From NCBI RefSeq assembly GCF_027460065.1, contig NZ_JAPYZZ010000007.1, positions 388,848-452,847 of the forward strand: 64,000 nucleotides of DNA. The letters run 5' to 3'. The notes under the pieces are model-generated. The model made no database searches. It had not been told where the DNA came from and saw nothing but the letters and a program-made list of their open reading frames with translations. The DNA is from Martinezella rhizogenes. GTDB taxonomy: Bacteria; Pseudomonadota; Alphaproteobacteria; Rhizobiales; Rhizobiaceae. Of this stretch, positions 11,536-21,273 are shown in pieces. Position numbers and translations under genes: made by a program. How positions within the stretch are numbered: the first letter of the stretch is position 1; each line of letters starts with the position of its first letter.

Positions 11536-13560
11536 ATGAAAAACAATAAGGCCGGTTTGCTGGCGCTGATCGTGCTGGGCATTGCGTCCCTGCTCATGAT
11601 CTTTTTCGTCCTGCCGAGGATTTCCAATGACGGCAAACCGATCGGCGACGCCATCAACGAGGCGGGCAATGCCGTGAAGAACAGCGTTGAAATGGGAGCC
11701 GACAAGGCGGGCGACATCCTCTCCGACGCGGCCGAAGAGACGGCCAATATTGCCGACAAGGTCGGCCGCCGTGCGGCTTCCGCAACCCAGTCGATCAAGG
11801 ACATGGCCTCGCTTTTCGCCGACAACAAGGTTCCGTCCGACACCGATTTCGCAGCCGCCCGCAAGAAGGTCGAGGCTTCGCTGAAGGAGCTGACCAATAT
11901 CGACATTCCCGAGTCGCTGGACGAAACCACGTCGCGGCTCATCACCACGGCGCGTGCCGCTGCCGAACGCACTACCGCCTTCCTGCGCGGCCTGCCTGAC
12001 AATGCGGCCGCCGCGGCAGCACAGGTCCGCCGTCTGGCAGGCGTATTCGCCGGCACCGACGACGGCGCGCCTGAAGCCGCAAAACCGGCCGCTGCGCCCG
12101 CCGATGCCGCCCAGTCCTCTTCCGGCACACCGACCTTCGACGTGTTGCGCGTCGAGCCCGATGGTTCAGCCGTAATTGCCGGCAAGGCACAGCCGGGTGC
12201 AAAGCTTGAAATACTGAGCAACGGCAAGGTGATCGCCCAGACGACCATCGACGGCACGGGCGATTTCGCCGCCGTTTTCGACAATCCCCTGCCGCCCGGC
12301 GATCATGAGCTGGTGTTGCGTTCAACCGATGCCAACGGCAAGGCGACGCAGTCCGAAGAAGTGGCAACCGTTTCCGTGCCGCAGAGCAAGTCGGGCGAGC
12401 TTCTGGCCATGGTTTCCAAACCCGGCAAGGCAAGCCGCGTGCTGGCCATGCCGGAGGCCGCACCTCCGGCGCTCCAGCCGCAGCAGGTCACGCCGCCACA
12501 ACCGTCTGCCGCAACTTCCGAAACCACCGCCAACAACACGCCCGTACCCTCTTCCGGCACTGCCGCCCCCGCCGCTGCCGGATCGACTGCCGTTGCCCCG
12601 CTCACGTCGAGCGTTCAGGTCACCGCCGTCGAATTCGAGGGATCGAAGATTTTCGTCGCGGGTTCCGCGCCCGCCGGTTCGACCGTTCGCGCGCTTGTCG
12701 ATGACAAGGAAATCGGCAAGAGCACGACCGAGGCCTCCGACCATTTTGTCATCGAAGGCGATGTCGATCTGGCCGTCGGCAGCCATATCATCACCGTCGA
12801 GGAACTGAATGCCGACGGCACGGCGAAGGTGCGCGTGCGCGTTCCCTTCGAGCGGCCGCAGACCGATCAGGCAACCGTCGCCATGCAGGCCCCGTCGACC
12901 TCATCTTCGGCCAACACGACCGCGGCACCGGCCGAAAACCAAAGCACGGCAAGCGACCGCGCCGCATTTGAAAAGCTGCGCACCGATGTCGCCAAGGCAT
13001 TCGGCATCCTGTCCAATCTCTACAAGGATCAGGCGACGCCGGCGCTCGATCAGGCCATTGCCGGCCGCTCGGCGGTGGTGATCGCGCTTAAATCACTCTC
13101 CGAGTTCCGCACCGCCGCTGCCACGGAGCCTGACTTCACTGCTTTTGCCGGCGATATCACGGGCAAGGCGCGTCAGCTGCTTGCGACGGTCGAAGCCTGG
13201 CCGAACGATGTGGCAGCCATCGGCAAGGGCATCGCCTCGCTGGCAAGCCGCCTCGCCGAACTGCACATCATCGCTCCGCCTGCCCCCGCGCCGCAGGCTC
13301 CTGCCGGCCCGCAGACCTTCGAGCAGGCACCGCTTGCCGAAAGCCAGAACAGCGTCATCATCCGCCGCGGCGACACGCTGTGGCAGATTTCCCGGCGCGT
13401 TTACGGACAGGGCGTGCGTTACACCACGATCTACCTCGCGAATGAGGACCAGATCAGAAACCCTGATCTGATCGAGCCCGGCCAGATTTTCGGCGTGCCG
13501 AAAGAGGCACTGCCGAACGCGGAGGAACTCCACCGCAAGCGGCTGAAGAGCGGCTCCTGA
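11536..13560 (+). CDS. LysM domain envelope protein with Ig-like repeats
   Basis: A 674-residue protein with one N-terminal membrane anchor (residues 8-27), a region with Ala-rich helices (about 40-160), two Ig-like beta domains (about 203-288 and 356-440) joined by a Pro/Ala/Thr-rich linker, and a C-terminal LysM domain (about 613-660) beginning IIRRGDTLWQISRRVYG. LysM binds peptidoglycan, so the protein probably spans from inner membrane to wall. GGAGATTCCAGG precedes the ATG. Proteins with this layout are common in Rhizobiales; their exact role is unknown. Confidence 0.88.
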   Translation: MKNNKAGLLALIVLGIASLLMIFFVLPRISNDGKPIGDAINEAGNAVKNSVEMGADKAGDILSDAAEETANIADKVGRRAASATQSIKDMASLFADNKVPSDTDFAAARKKVEASLKELTNIDIPESLDETTSRLITTARAAAERTTAFLRGLPDNAAAAAAQVRRLAGVFAGTDDGAPEAAKPAAAPADAAQSSSGTPTFDVLRVEPDGSAVIAGKAQPGAKLEILSNGKVIAQTTIDGTGDFAAVFDNPLPPGDHELVLRSTDANGKATQSEEVATVSVPQSKSGELLAMVSKPGKASRVLAMPEAAPPALQPQQVTPPQPSAATSETTANNTPVPSSGTAAPAAAGSTAVAPLTSSVQVTAVEFEGSKIFVAGSAPAGSTVRALVDDKEIGKSTTEASDHFVIEGDVDLAVGSHIITVEELNADGTAKVRVRVPFERPQTDQATVAMQAPSTSSSANTTAAPAENQSTASDRAAFEKLRTDVAKAFGILSNLYKDQATPALDQAIAGRSAVVIALKSLSEFRTAAATEPDFTAFAGDITGKARQLLATVEAWPNDVAAIGKGIASLASRLAELHIIAPPAPAPQAPAGPQTFEQAPLAESQNSVIIRRGDTLWQISRRVYGQGVRYTTIYLANEDQIRNPDLIEPGQIFGVPKEALPNAEELHRKRLKSGS

Positions 13561-13569
13561 GGATGTGAA

Positions 13570-13594
13570 GACGTTGCGGTGAACCCGCAACGTC
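13570..13594 (+). terminator. Hairpin after the LysM gene
   Basis: GACGTTGCGG (13570-13579) pairs perfectly with CCGCAACGTC (13585-13594) across a 5-nt loop, 9 bases after the stop. No T-run follows. A second hairpin, GGCGGCTT/AAGCCGCC, lies at 13613-13633. Confidence 0.4.
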
Positions 13595-13668
13595 CCTATC
13601 TGTGACACGCGCGGCGGCTTGACCAAAGCCGCCGTCCTGCTGTCGGCTTCCGGCAGTGACCGGAGAGA

Positions 13669-15558
13669 ATGATGGCCACGAAGAAAAAAACCATTTCGGC
13701 GGATTCCAGCAATCCGACCCAGACCCTTGTCAATCTCTGGCCCTATATGTGGCCCGAGGGCCGCTGGGACCTGAAGATGCGGGTGATCTGGGCAACCGTT
13801 TTCCTCATCGTCGCCAAGCTGGTGCTGATCGCCGTTCCCTATTTCTTCAAATGGGCAACGGATGCGCTGAATGGCAAGCTCGACATGGCGGGTCTGGTTC
13901 CGGCCTTCCTGCTCGGCGCGGTGGCGCTGGTCATTGCCTATAATCTGACGCGGCTGATCCAGGTCGGGCTAAACCAGCTGCGCGATTCGCTGTTTGCCAG
14001 CGTCGGCCAGCATGCGGTGCGCCAGCTCGCCTATCGTACCTTCGTGCACATGCACCGGCTTTCGCTGCGTTTCCATCTGGAGCGCAAGACCGGCGGGCTT
14101 TCGCGGGTGATCGAGCGCGGCACCAAGGGCATCGAAACCATTGTCCGCTTCACCATTCTCAACACCGCACCAACCTTCATCGAATTCCTGCTGACGGCCA
14201 TCATCTTCTGGGCGTCCTATGGTTTTTCCTATGTGCTGGTCACCGTCGTCACCGTCTGGGCCTATATCTGGTTCACGGTCAGGGCCAGCAACTGGCGTAT
14301 CGGCATCCGCCGCGCCATGAATGACAGCGATACCGACGCGAATACCAAAGCGATCGATTCGCTGCTCAACTTCGAGACCGTCAAATATTTCGGCAATGAA
14401 GAGATGGAGGCGCGGCGTTTCGACGTCGCCATGGAGCGTTACGAAAAATCGGCGATCTCGATCTGGACCTCGCTCGGTTGGCTGAACTTCGGCCAAGGCG
14501 TGATCTTCGGCATCGGCTCCACGGTCATGATGGTGATGTCGGCACTGGCCGTGCAGCGCGGCGAGCAGACCATCGGCGATTTCGTGTTCGTCAATGCGCT
14601 GCTGCTGCAGCTTTCCGTGCCGCTCAATTTCATCGGCTTCGTCTATCGCGAAATCCGCCAGGGCCTGACCGATATCGAACAGATGTTCGATCTTCTCGAG
14701 GTAGAGGCCGAAGTCACCGACAGGCCGGATGCAAAGCCGCTTGCGGCCGGCCCTGGCGCGATCTCCTTTCGCGACGTGCATTTTGCCTATGATCCCGAAC
14801 GACCGATCCTCAAGGGCGTTTCCTTCGATGTGCCGGCCGGCAAGACGGTGGCGATCGTCGGCCCTTCCGGTGCGGGAAAATCGACGATCTCGCGGCTGCT
14901 CTATCGTTTCTACGATATTCAGGAGGGTGCGGTTACCATCGACGGACAGGATATTCGCGACGTGACGCAAAAGAGCCTGCGCTCGGTGATCGGCATGGTG
15001 CCGCAGGATACGGTGCTGTTCAACGACACGCTGGCCTACAACATCCGTTACGGCCGCCCCTCCGCCACCGACGAGGAGCTGAAGGCAGCGGCGGATGCGG
15101 CGCAGATCAGCGCCTTCATCGGCAAGCTGCCGGACGGTTACGCCACCATGGTCGGCGAACGCGGTTTGAAACTGTCGGGTGGTGAAAAGCAGCGCGTGGC
15201 GATCGCCCGGACCATCCTCAAGGCACCGCCGATCCTGATCCTCGATGAGGCGACGTCGGCGCTCGATACGCATACCGAGCAGGAAATCCAGAGCGCCCTC
15301 GACATCGTCTCGAAAAACCGCACGACGCTGGTCATCGCCCACCGCCTTTCCACGGTCATCCACGCGGATGAGATCATCGTGCTGAAGGAAGGCCTGATCG
15401 CCGAACGGGGAACGCACGCCTCGCTGATGGCGCAAAACGGCCTCTACGCCTCGATGTGGAGCCGCCAGCGCGAGGCGATCCGCGCCGAAGAGATGCTGCG
15501 TCATGTTCGCGAAAGCGACGATCTCGGCGTGGTGGATCGCGGCGAACCGGCGCATTGA
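13669..15558 (+). CDS. Atm1-type ABC exporter (fused permease-ATPase)
   Basis: A 629-residue half-transporter with six membrane segments (about residues 35-320) and a C-terminal nucleotide-binding domain: Walker A GPSGAGKST, signature LSGGEKQRVAIART, Walker B ILILDEATSALD and H-loop VIAHRLS. The TM-domain sequence (RVIERGTKGIETIVRF, NYFGNEE-like VKYFGNEEMEARR) is characteristic of the Atm1/ABCB7/HMT1 group, which exports glutathione-linked compounds and supports iron-sulfur or metal homeostasis. Two adjacent ATG codons (13669 and 13672) follow GGAGAG; either may be used. Confidence 0.92.
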   Translation: MMATKKKTISADSSNPTQTLVNLWPYMWPEGRWDLKMRVIWATVFLIVAKLVLIAVPYFFKWATDALNGKLDMAGLVPAFLLGAVALVIAYNLTRLIQVGLNQLRDSLFASVGQHAVRQLAYRTFVHMHRLSLRFHLERKTGGLSRVIERGTKGIETIVRFTILNTAPTFIEFLLTAIIFWASYGFSYVLVTVVTVWAYIWFTVRASNWRIGIRRAMNDSDTDANTKAIDSLLNFETVKYFGNEEMEARRFDVAMERYEKSAISIWTSLGWLNFGQGVIFGIGSTVMMVMSALAVQRGEQTIGDFVFVNALLLQLSVPLNFIGFVYREIRQGLTDIEQMFDLLEVEAEVTDRPDAKPLAAGPGAISFRDVHFAYDPERPILKGVSFDVPAGKTVAIVGPSGAGKSTISRLLYRFYDIQEGAVTIDGQDIRDVTQKSLRSVIGMVPQDTVLFNDTLAYNIRYGRPSATDEELKAAADAAQISAFIGKLPDGYATMVGERGLKLSGGEKQRVAIARTILKAPPILILDEATSALDTHTEQEIQSALDIVSKNRTTLVIAHRLSTVIHADEIIVLKEGLIAERGTHASLMAQNGLYASMWSRQREAIRAEEMLRHVRESDDLGVVDRGEPAH

Positions 15559-15732
15559 CGGCATAAACTCGGCATAACTCCGGGGGAACCGGGGCGGGAG
15601 ACCCGCCGGGCCATTGCCGGGCGGGACGTTTGGCTGTAACCAGCAAGGCGAAGTTTGTCGCATGCCCGTATGGATCGTGTCGTATGAAGACCACATATGA
15701 AGGCGCAGACAAAAACCGGAGCAAGGAACCCT

Positions 15733-16431
15733 ATGAATCTGTTCGACACCATTCGCAACACCATCGTACCGATCCACAAGGAAGGTTATGTCTTCGTGGC
15801 GGCCTTCTTCGTCGCATCGCTGGTGCTCGGCTGGATCGCCGAACCGCTTTTCTGGGTTGGTCTCGTGCTGACGGCCTGGTGCGCCTATTTCTTCCGCGAT
15901 CCCGAGCGTGTCACCCCGCAGGATGACGACCTCATCATCAGCCCTGCTGACGGCAAGGTTTCCGCCGTGCAGAGCGTCATTCCGCCGCTGGAACTGGAAC
16001 TCGGCAAGGAACCGCTGGTGCGCATTTCGGTGTTCATGAACGTGTTCAACTGCCATGTGAACCGTGCGCCCGTGCGTGGCCGCATCGTCAATGTCGCTTA
16101 CCGTCCCGGCCTCTTCCTCAATGCCGAAGTCGACAAGGCTTCCGAGGACAATGAGCGCAACGGCCTCGTCATCGAGACCGCGCATGGCAAGGTCGGCGTG
16201 GTGCAGATCGCCGGCATGGTTGCGCGGCGCATCGTCTGCTGGGTGAAGCCGAATGAACCTGTTGATGCCGGTGAGCGTTTCGGCCTTATCCGTTTCGGTT
16301 CGCGCCTCGATATCTTCCTTCCCGCTGGTTTCGAGCCGCGTGTATCGGTCGGCCAGACGGCGATTGCCGGTGAAACCGTGCTTGCCGAATTCGGCTCGGC
16401 CAAGGGTCCGGTCCTTAGCCGTCGCGGCTGA
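15733..16431 (+). CDS. psd: Phosphatidylserine decarboxylase proenzyme
   Basis: Converts phosphatidylserine to phosphatidylethanolamine at the inner membrane. The 232-residue protein is the short type of Psd. Self-cleavage between Gly and Ser in RFGSRLDIF produces the pyruvoyl group; the upstream membrane segments (residues 18-55) and RDPERVTP are typical. ATG at 15733 is preceded by AAGGAA and preferred over 15697. The partner gene pssA follows after 17 bases, so substrate supply and decarboxylation are co-transcribed. Confidence 0.95.
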   Translation: MNLFDTIRNTIVPIHKEGYVFVAAFFVASLVLGWIAEPLFWVGLVLTAWCAYFFRDPERVTPQDDDLIISPADGKVSAVQSVIPPLELELGKEPLVRISVFMNVFNCHVNRAPVRGRIVNVAYRPGLFLNAEVDKASEDNERNGLVIETAHGKVGVVQIAGMVARRIVCWVKPNEPVDAGERFGLIRFGSRLDIFLPAGFEPRVSVGQTAIAGETVLAEFGSAKGPVLSRRG

Positions 16432-16448
16432 AGACAAACAGGAAGGGC

Positions 16449-17321
16449 ATGCGCATGGAAACGCCGGCAGCAGAGTCACAGCAGAACGGAAAACATGAGG
16501 GCCGCGACGATAGCGGCCGTGGGCCACGCCTGAGGGAAATTCCCTTTCGCCTCGTCGTTCCCAATCTCATCACTGTTCTCGCTATCTGCGCTGGCCTGAG
16601 CGGCGTGCGCCTTGCCATTGAAGGCCGATTCGAACTGGCGGTCGGCATGGTGCTGCTCGCCGCCTTCCTCGACGGTATCGACGGGCGCATTGCCCGCATG
16701 ATGAAGGCGACCTCCAAATTCGGCGAACAGATGGATTCGCTTGCCGATATCGTCAATTTCGGTGTCGCCCCTGCCCTCGTCGTTTATATCTATCTGCTCG
16801 ATCAGGCACGTTCGATCGGCTGGATCGGCGCCCTCATCTATGTCATTGCCGCCGGCCTGCGCCTGGCGCGCTTCAACGTCATGATCGAGCGGCCGGTAAA
16901 AGCGCCCTGGCAGAATGAATTCTTCGTGGGCGTGCCGGCGCCGATGGGCGCCATGCTGGTGCTTCTGCCGGTTTATCTCGGTTTCCTCGGCGTGGAGCCG
17001 GACAAGCCCTTCGCTTACGTCGCCGCCGCCTATACGGTCCTGATCGGTTATCTTCTCATCAGCCGCCTGCCGGTCTGGTCGGGGAAATCAAGCACCCGCA
17101 TCCGCCGTGATCTGGTGCTGCCGATGATCCTCGTCGTCGTGCTTTATGTGGCAATGCTGATGAGCTTCACCTGGGAAGTTCTGGTTCTGACGGTTGCCGC
17201 CTATCTCGTCTTCATTCCCATCAGCGCCCGCCTCTGGCACCGCCGCTACGGCACGCTGACGATCGAGGAAGACGCGCATGACGACGCCAATGGTGGCAAC
17301 GGCCTCGATCGCGGCATTTAA
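16449..17321 (+). CDS. pssA: CDP-diacylglycerol-serine O-phosphatidyltransferase
   Basis: Makes phosphatidylserine from CDP-diacylglycerol and serine, the substrate of the Psd encoded just upstream. The 290-residue membrane protein has the CDP-alcohol phosphotransferase signature, with the Asp residues in DGIDGRIAR and MDSLAD, and about eight hydrophobic segments. The polar N-terminus (residues 1-30) is longer than the minimal family core. ATG codons at 16449 and 16455 are both possible. Confidence 0.94.
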   Translation: MRMETPAAESQQNGKHEGRDDSGRGPRLREIPFRLVVPNLITVLAICAGLSGVRLAIEGRFELAVGMVLLAAFLDGIDGRIARMMKATSKFGEQMDSLADIVNFGVAPALVVYIYLLDQARSIGWIGALIYVIAAGLRLARFNVMIERPVKAPWQNEFFVGVPAPMGAMLVLLPVYLGFLGVEPDKPFAYVAAAYTVLIGYLLISRLPVWSGKSSTRIRRDLVLPMILVVVLYVAMLMSFTWEVLVLTVAAYLVFIPISARLWHRRYGTLTIEEDAHDDANGGNGLDRGI

Positions 17322-17493
17322 AACCGCAGGTTTATTTTTTCGCCACACAAGCCGGCGCAGGATGTGACGCAAAATGTCGCAGCCTGAAACGCCGGCTTAG
17401 TCTTTTTCGCCTCGAATCCGTCAAGATTAGCCTCGAAAGAAGGGGCTCACACGCATCGCAAAGGCGATTGGCGTGAATTGTGGAGAGAGAGAA

Positions 17494-17625
17494 ATGACGA
17501 ACGAGACGAAGGCACAGCCGCAGGCCAAGCCCGACCTCAAGAGCCACTACCGCCCGCTCGGACTGAAGGCCGTTGCTGCCGCAGCCCTGATGCTGAAGCG
17601 CAAGCCGGCCGCCAAAACCGCCTGA
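17494..17625 (+). CDS. Small basic protein, 43 residues
   Basis: The frame runs ATG to TGA with a strong GGAGAGAGA ribosome-binding site. The product begins MTNETKAQPQAKPDLK, contains HYRPLGLKAVAAAALMLKRK and is strongly basic at its C-terminus, with a short hydrophobic patch around residues 25-34. I do not recognise the family. It stands alone between pssA and a strong terminator at 17708-17740, which supports a short dedicated transcript. Confidence 0.65.
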   Translation: MTNETKAQPQAKPDLKSHYRPLGLKAVAAAALMLKRKPAAKTA

Positions 17626-17707
17626 AAACATTCAGTTTTTTGACATCAGCGGATATTGTGGATTTTCCGGAAGACGGAGAGATCCTGAAGGAAGATCAAC
17701 AATCTCG

Positions 17708-17740
17708 CGGCGCCTTCTGCAGGCGCCGTTTTTGTTTTTT
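17708..17740 (+). terminator. Strong rho-independent terminator
   Basis: CGGCGCC (17708-17714) pairs with GGCGCCG (17722-17728), 7-nt loop, then TTTTTGTTTTTT. It follows the small gene at 17494-17625. The remaining 273 bases up to 18013 hold no gene; they are AT-rich and look like the promoter and leader of the next gene. Confidence 0.88.
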
Positions 17741-18013
17741 ATGTTCCGCGATATTGCGGAGCGCAAACCATTCATAGAATTGGCAGAATTCTGTAACGAA
17801 GCCGCAACGAAACTGCAGTACAAAGCCCGGCTTCGACAAGAAGGCTATACGAGCGCCAACGTATAGATTAGTGAATACAAAAGAACTTTTCCATTCCGCA
17901 TTTTTTTCCACAACAATGCATAAGCTGGCCTTCGAATTCGCGGATACGCGAATGACGAATATTCGGCGTTGAGGAAAGACTGGGGAGACGGGCCAGGGGG
18001 GCTTGGGACGGCC

Positions 18014-19306
18014 ATGCAGGATAAAATCCTTCTGATTGAAGATTCCGTTGCTCTTTCCATGCTGCTGAAAACGCGGCTTTCGGAGGAAACGGAAGCCGAG
18101 GTCGTCCATTGCGCCAGCATGGCCGATGCCGATGCTCTGATGCAGGCCAATAATTTCACGCTGGCGCTGACGGGTCTCAACCTGCCCGATGCGCCGAAAG
18201 GTGAAATCCTGACACTTCTGTCAGAACACAAAGTGCCGGCCATCGTCTTCACCGCAACGGTGGATGAGGAAGCACGCAAGCGTTACGCCGAAAAGAAAAT
18301 CATCGACTATATCGTCAAGGACGGTCATCGCACCGTCGATGCGGTGGTCAAGACGGTCGACCGGATTTTGACCAACAAGCGCTTTTCCGTTCTGGTGGTC
18401 GATGATGCGCGCACGGCGCGCTCCGGCCTCGTGGAGATTCTGGAGCGACAGAATTTCAAGGTCAGCGAAGCCCATTCCGGCAACCGGGCGCTGGAAATCC
18501 TGTCGCAGGATCGGTCGATCCAGCTCGTCATTACCGATTACCACATGCCTGACATGGATGGTTACGAACTCACACGGCGCATCCGTGACAGCCGGTCCTC
18601 CGAAGACCTGCGGGTGATCGGCATATCCTCCTCCACCGACCGCCTGCTTTCGGCAAGCTTCCTCAAGGCCGGCGCGTCGGATTTCGTCTACCGCCCCTTC
18701 GTGCCGGAAGAATTGCAGTGCCGCATCGACAACAATATCGAGACGCTGAAGCAGCTCAAGCGCCTGCGTGAACTGGCCGAGCGGGATCACCTCACCGGCC
18801 TGCCCAATCGCCGCTCCTTCTTCGAGCGTACGCGGGCGCTGATGGATGTCATCAATGACAATGACGAAAGCGGCGCCGTCGCCATTCTCGACATCGACCA
18901 TTTCAAGAAGATCAACGACACGCTGGGGCACGATGCCGGCGACAGGGCGCTGAAGAAGCTGGCCGAACTGCTGCATGGCATGTGCGACGAGCAACGCCAT
19001 ATCCCCGCCCGCCTCGGCGGCGAGGAATTCGCCGTGTTCCTGCGCGGGCTGGACGCGCGGGCCGCCTATGCCTTCTGCGAGGAACTGCGCGAGCAGGTGG
19101 AAAAGAACGGCCGACAGCTGAGCGGCAGCAGCCTGGCGCTGACGATTTCACTCGGCGTCGTGGAGATCGAAAAGGGCGAGCCCTTCGACAACCAGCTGAA
19201 TGCGGCGGATCAGTTGCTCTATCTCGCCAAGGCGAATGGCCGCAACCGCGTCTACTCCGACATCATGATCCAGGAAGGCCTGCAGAAGATCGGGCTGAAC
19301 GGGTGA
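18014..19306 (+). CDS. Diguanylate cyclase response regulator, REC-REC-GGDEF
   Basis: A 430-residue PleD-like protein. Receiver 1 (residues 4-118) keeps the acidic E9/D10 pair and K102 but has Gly54 at the phosphoacceptor position (LTGLNLPD), so it should not be phosphorylated. Receiver 2 (about 124-240) has VVDD and Asp175 in ITDYHMPDMDG, with Arg227 in place of the usual Lys. The GGDEF domain has an intact active site GGEEF at 335-339; the RxxD inhibitory site is not visible upstream. It should make cyclic di-GMP. ATG at 18014 is preferred over a TTG at 17969. Confidence 0.92.
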   Translation: MQDKILLIEDSVALSMLLKTRLSEETEAEVVHCASMADADALMQANNFTLALTGLNLPDAPKGEILTLLSEHKVPAIVFTATVDEEARKRYAEKKIIDYIVKDGHRTVDAVVKTVDRILTNKRFSVLVVDDARTARSGLVEILERQNFKVSEAHSGNRALEILSQDRSIQLVITDYHMPDMDGYELTRRIRDSRSSEDLRVIGISSSTDRLLSASFLKAGASDFVYRPFVPEELQCRIDNNIETLKQLKRLRELAERDHLTGLPNRRSFFERTRALMDVINDNDESGAVAILDIDHFKKINDTLGHDAGDRALKKLAELLHGMCDEQRHIPARLGGEEFAVFLRGLDARAAYAFCEELREQVEKNGRQLSGSSLALTISLGVVEIEKGEPFDNQLNAADQLLYLAKANGRNRVYSDIMIQEGLQKIGLNG

Positions 19307-19353
19307 TAGCTCCGGAGAGCTCGTTATCCGTGTGATCGAGCGGGAGCCGCTTG

Positions 19354-19477
19354 TTTCTTCTCCCCGCCGGGGAGAAGTCCGCGGCAGCGGGATGAGGGGG
19401 CAAGCTCTCCGCATATCGCTGGCGTTACCCCCTCATCTGACCCTTCGGGCCATCTTCTCCCCGGCGGGGAGAAGAAA
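19354..19477. repeat. Palindromic intergenic element, type B, copy 1
   Basis: A 124-bp element whose two ends are each a self-palindrome, CTTCTCCCCGCCGGGGAGAA-like, in inverted orientation, with inner arms GATGAGGGGG and CCCCCTCATC. Three more copies are at 26788, 28624 and 31704. It lies between convergent genes. Confidence 0.93.
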
Positions 19478-19529
19478 TACGCGGCGACCTTCAGCCCCAA
19501 AGATTAAACGCAAATGTGCAGGTTTCTCG

Positions 19530-20291
19530 TCAAAACAGCGACATCTGCCCGTCATCTTTCGCCGGCCTGATCTTCGCCAGTGGCGCGCTTTCCGGCACCG
19601 GATCAATGAGATCGGGGCCCACATTGGCGACCTTGTTGACCTTGTCCGAGACCGGAATCATCTCGAAAAAATCGTCCTGAACCGGCCGCATCAGGTCGGC
19701 GACCTCGCGTGGTTCCTGGGTCTTGCAGTCCAGCCAGCGGCTGAAATCCTCTGGCGCGATAATCACGGGCATACGGTCGTGGATGCGGCCGATCGCGGCA
19801 TTGGCGGCGGTGGTGAGGATTGCGCCGGTATCGACTTCCGAGCCATCGGCAGATGACCAGGTTTCCATGAGACCTGCGAAAGCGACGATGCCACCGTTCT
19901 TCGGGCGGATGAAATAGGGCTGGGCTTTGCCGCCCTCCTCCTTCGGCGGGCGTCGCCATTCATAAAAGCCCGTTGCCGGGACGAGTACACGGCGATGGCG
20001 CATGGCGGCGCGGAAGGAAGCCTTGCCGATTGCGGTTTCGGAACGGGCATTGATGAGCAGCGGAAAGTCCTTCGGATCCTTAACCCAGCCCGGCATGAAA
20101 CCCCAGCGCACCAGCACGGCCCGGCGGTTGGGCAGGTTGCTGCCACGCTCCTGCCGCTCGCCTTCCATGACGACCAGAATGGGTTGGGTCGGCGCGATGT
20201 TGAAACGGGCCGGAAAGTCCTCAAGGCCGATCAGATCGAGATAATCGGCGATCTCTTCCGGCGTCGCCTTCAGCACGAAACGTCCGCACAT
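19530..20291 (-). CDS. SRAP domain protein (YedK/HMCES family)
   Basis: A 253-residue SRAP protein. Family members crosslink to abasic sites in single-stranded DNA through Cys2, exposed after removal of Met; the start MCGRF at 20291 provides this residue and is therefore preferred to any upstream start. Other conserved parts are the NARSET block, LVPATGFYEWRR and IHDRMPVI (active-site His). It follows ynfA-like 20302-20625 on the same strand with a 10-base gap, so the two are probably co-transcribed. Confidence 0.94.
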   Translation of the reverse strand: MCGRFVLKATPEEIADYLDLIGLEDFPARFNIAPTQPILVVMEGERQERGSNLPNRRAVLVRWGFMPGWVKDPKDFPLLINARSETAIGKASFRAAMRHRRVLVPATGFYEWRRPPKEEGGKAQPYFIRPKNGGIVAFAGLMETWSSADGSEVDTGAILTTAANAAIGRIHDRMPVIIAPEDFSRWLDCKTQEPREVADLMRPVQDDFFEMIPVSDKVNKVANVGPDLIDPVPESAPLAKIRPAKDDGQMSLF

Positions 20292-20301
20292 CGCCTTCTC
20301 C

Positions 20302-20625
20302 TCAACCCCTTGGTCCGAACAGGATGATGGCGGTGCCGGCAAGGCAGACGACGCCGCCGGCAATATCCCACCTGTCCGGCGCATGGCCTTCCACACCCCA
20401 GAGCCAGAACAGTGAAGCGGCAATATAGATCCCGCCATAGGCGGCATAGGCCCTGCCCGCAGCCTCGGTCGGGACCAGCGTCAAAAGCCACGCGAAAGCC
20501 GCCAGCGCCACCATGCCTGGCAGCAATATCCACCCGGTCTTGCCGAGTTTCAGCCAGGCCCAGAAGGAGAAACAGCCGGCGATTTCGGCGACGGCCGCCA
20601 GAACATAGATAAGATAGACCTTCAT
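20302..20625 (-). CDS. YnfA/UPF0060 family membrane protein
   Basis: A 107-residue protein with four hydrophobic helices covering nearly its whole length, matching the UPF0060 (YnfA) family in size and in motifs such as [14 protein letters not shown] and [16 protein letters not shown]. Some homologues behave as small multidrug-type exporters; most are untested. The ATG at 20625 is preceded by GGTGGA and is preferred over 20652. It is the first gene of a two-gene minus-strand unit with SRAP. Confidence 0.92.
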   Translation of the reverse strand: MKVYLIYVLAAVAEIAGCFSFWAWLKLGKTGWILLPGMVALAAFAWLLTLVPTEAAGRAYAAYGGIYIAASLFWLWGVEGHAPDRWDIAGGVVCLAGTAIILFGPRG

Positions 20626-20758
20626 TCCACCGTCTTTAGCATGCACAATCACGCCCGTTCCGGACTATAACCATCGGCGCGGAAACCGGAATCGATTTTT
20701 CCGAGCGACGATACCACTATAGACAGGCCGCAAACGGCCGAAACAAGCGAAACCATTC

Positions 20759-21175
20759 ATGACCCTTCGTATCAAGCCACGCGCCGCCTCCTCCGCGATC
20801 GTCAGGAATGGAGACCGGCTGCTTCTGGTGCGCCGTATCAATCCGCCCTCCAAGGATATGTTCGCCTTTCCGGGCGGACGAGCCGAAGAAGGGGAAACCC
20901 CGGACGAGACGGCATTGCGCGAGTTGCAAGAGGAAACCGGCATCGTCGCCCGCGGGCCACAGCTTTTCGCGACCTACGATCTTCCCACCCGTGACGCTGA
21001 GGGCGTGCTGACGAGCCACTATTTCCTGTCAGTCTTCACCGTGGAAACCGATGCCGATCCGCTGGTGACTATCGGTGACGATGCGGCGGATGCGGGCTGG
21101 TACACATTGGCGGAGATTCGCCTTCTGCCAGCGCCCGAAAGCGTCGTCGAATGCGCCGAGCGCCTGCTTGCATGA
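20759..21175 (+). CDS. Nudix hydrolase
   Basis: A 138-residue Nudix protein. The signature GX5EX7REUXEEXGU is complete in GRAEEGETPDETALRELQEETG (about residues 40-61), so it should hydrolyse a nucleoside diphosphate linked to some moiety with Mg2+. The specific substrate cannot be predicted. Start ATG follows AAACCATTC without a strong ribosome-binding site. Confidence 0.92.
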   Translation: MTLRIKPRAASSAIVRNGDRLLLVRRINPPSKDMFAFPGGRAEEGETPDETALRELQEETGIVARGPQLFATYDLPTRDAEGVLTSHYFLSVFTVETDADPLVTIGDDAADAGWYTLAEIRLLPAPESVVECAERLLA

Positions 21176-21273
21176 TTGCCAGCCAGCCAGAATCGCTATT
21201 ATCTACGACCCATCCGCCCGCCGGATGGTCACGAGCCAACAGTTCACGCGTATGTGTGGGGCAGAGTAGAATT

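Noticed and set aside
13969..16527. 852-codon open frame on the minus strand
   Set aside because: It runs antisense through the ABC exporter, psd and part of pssA, has no recognisable domains, and reflects high-GC codon use in those genes.
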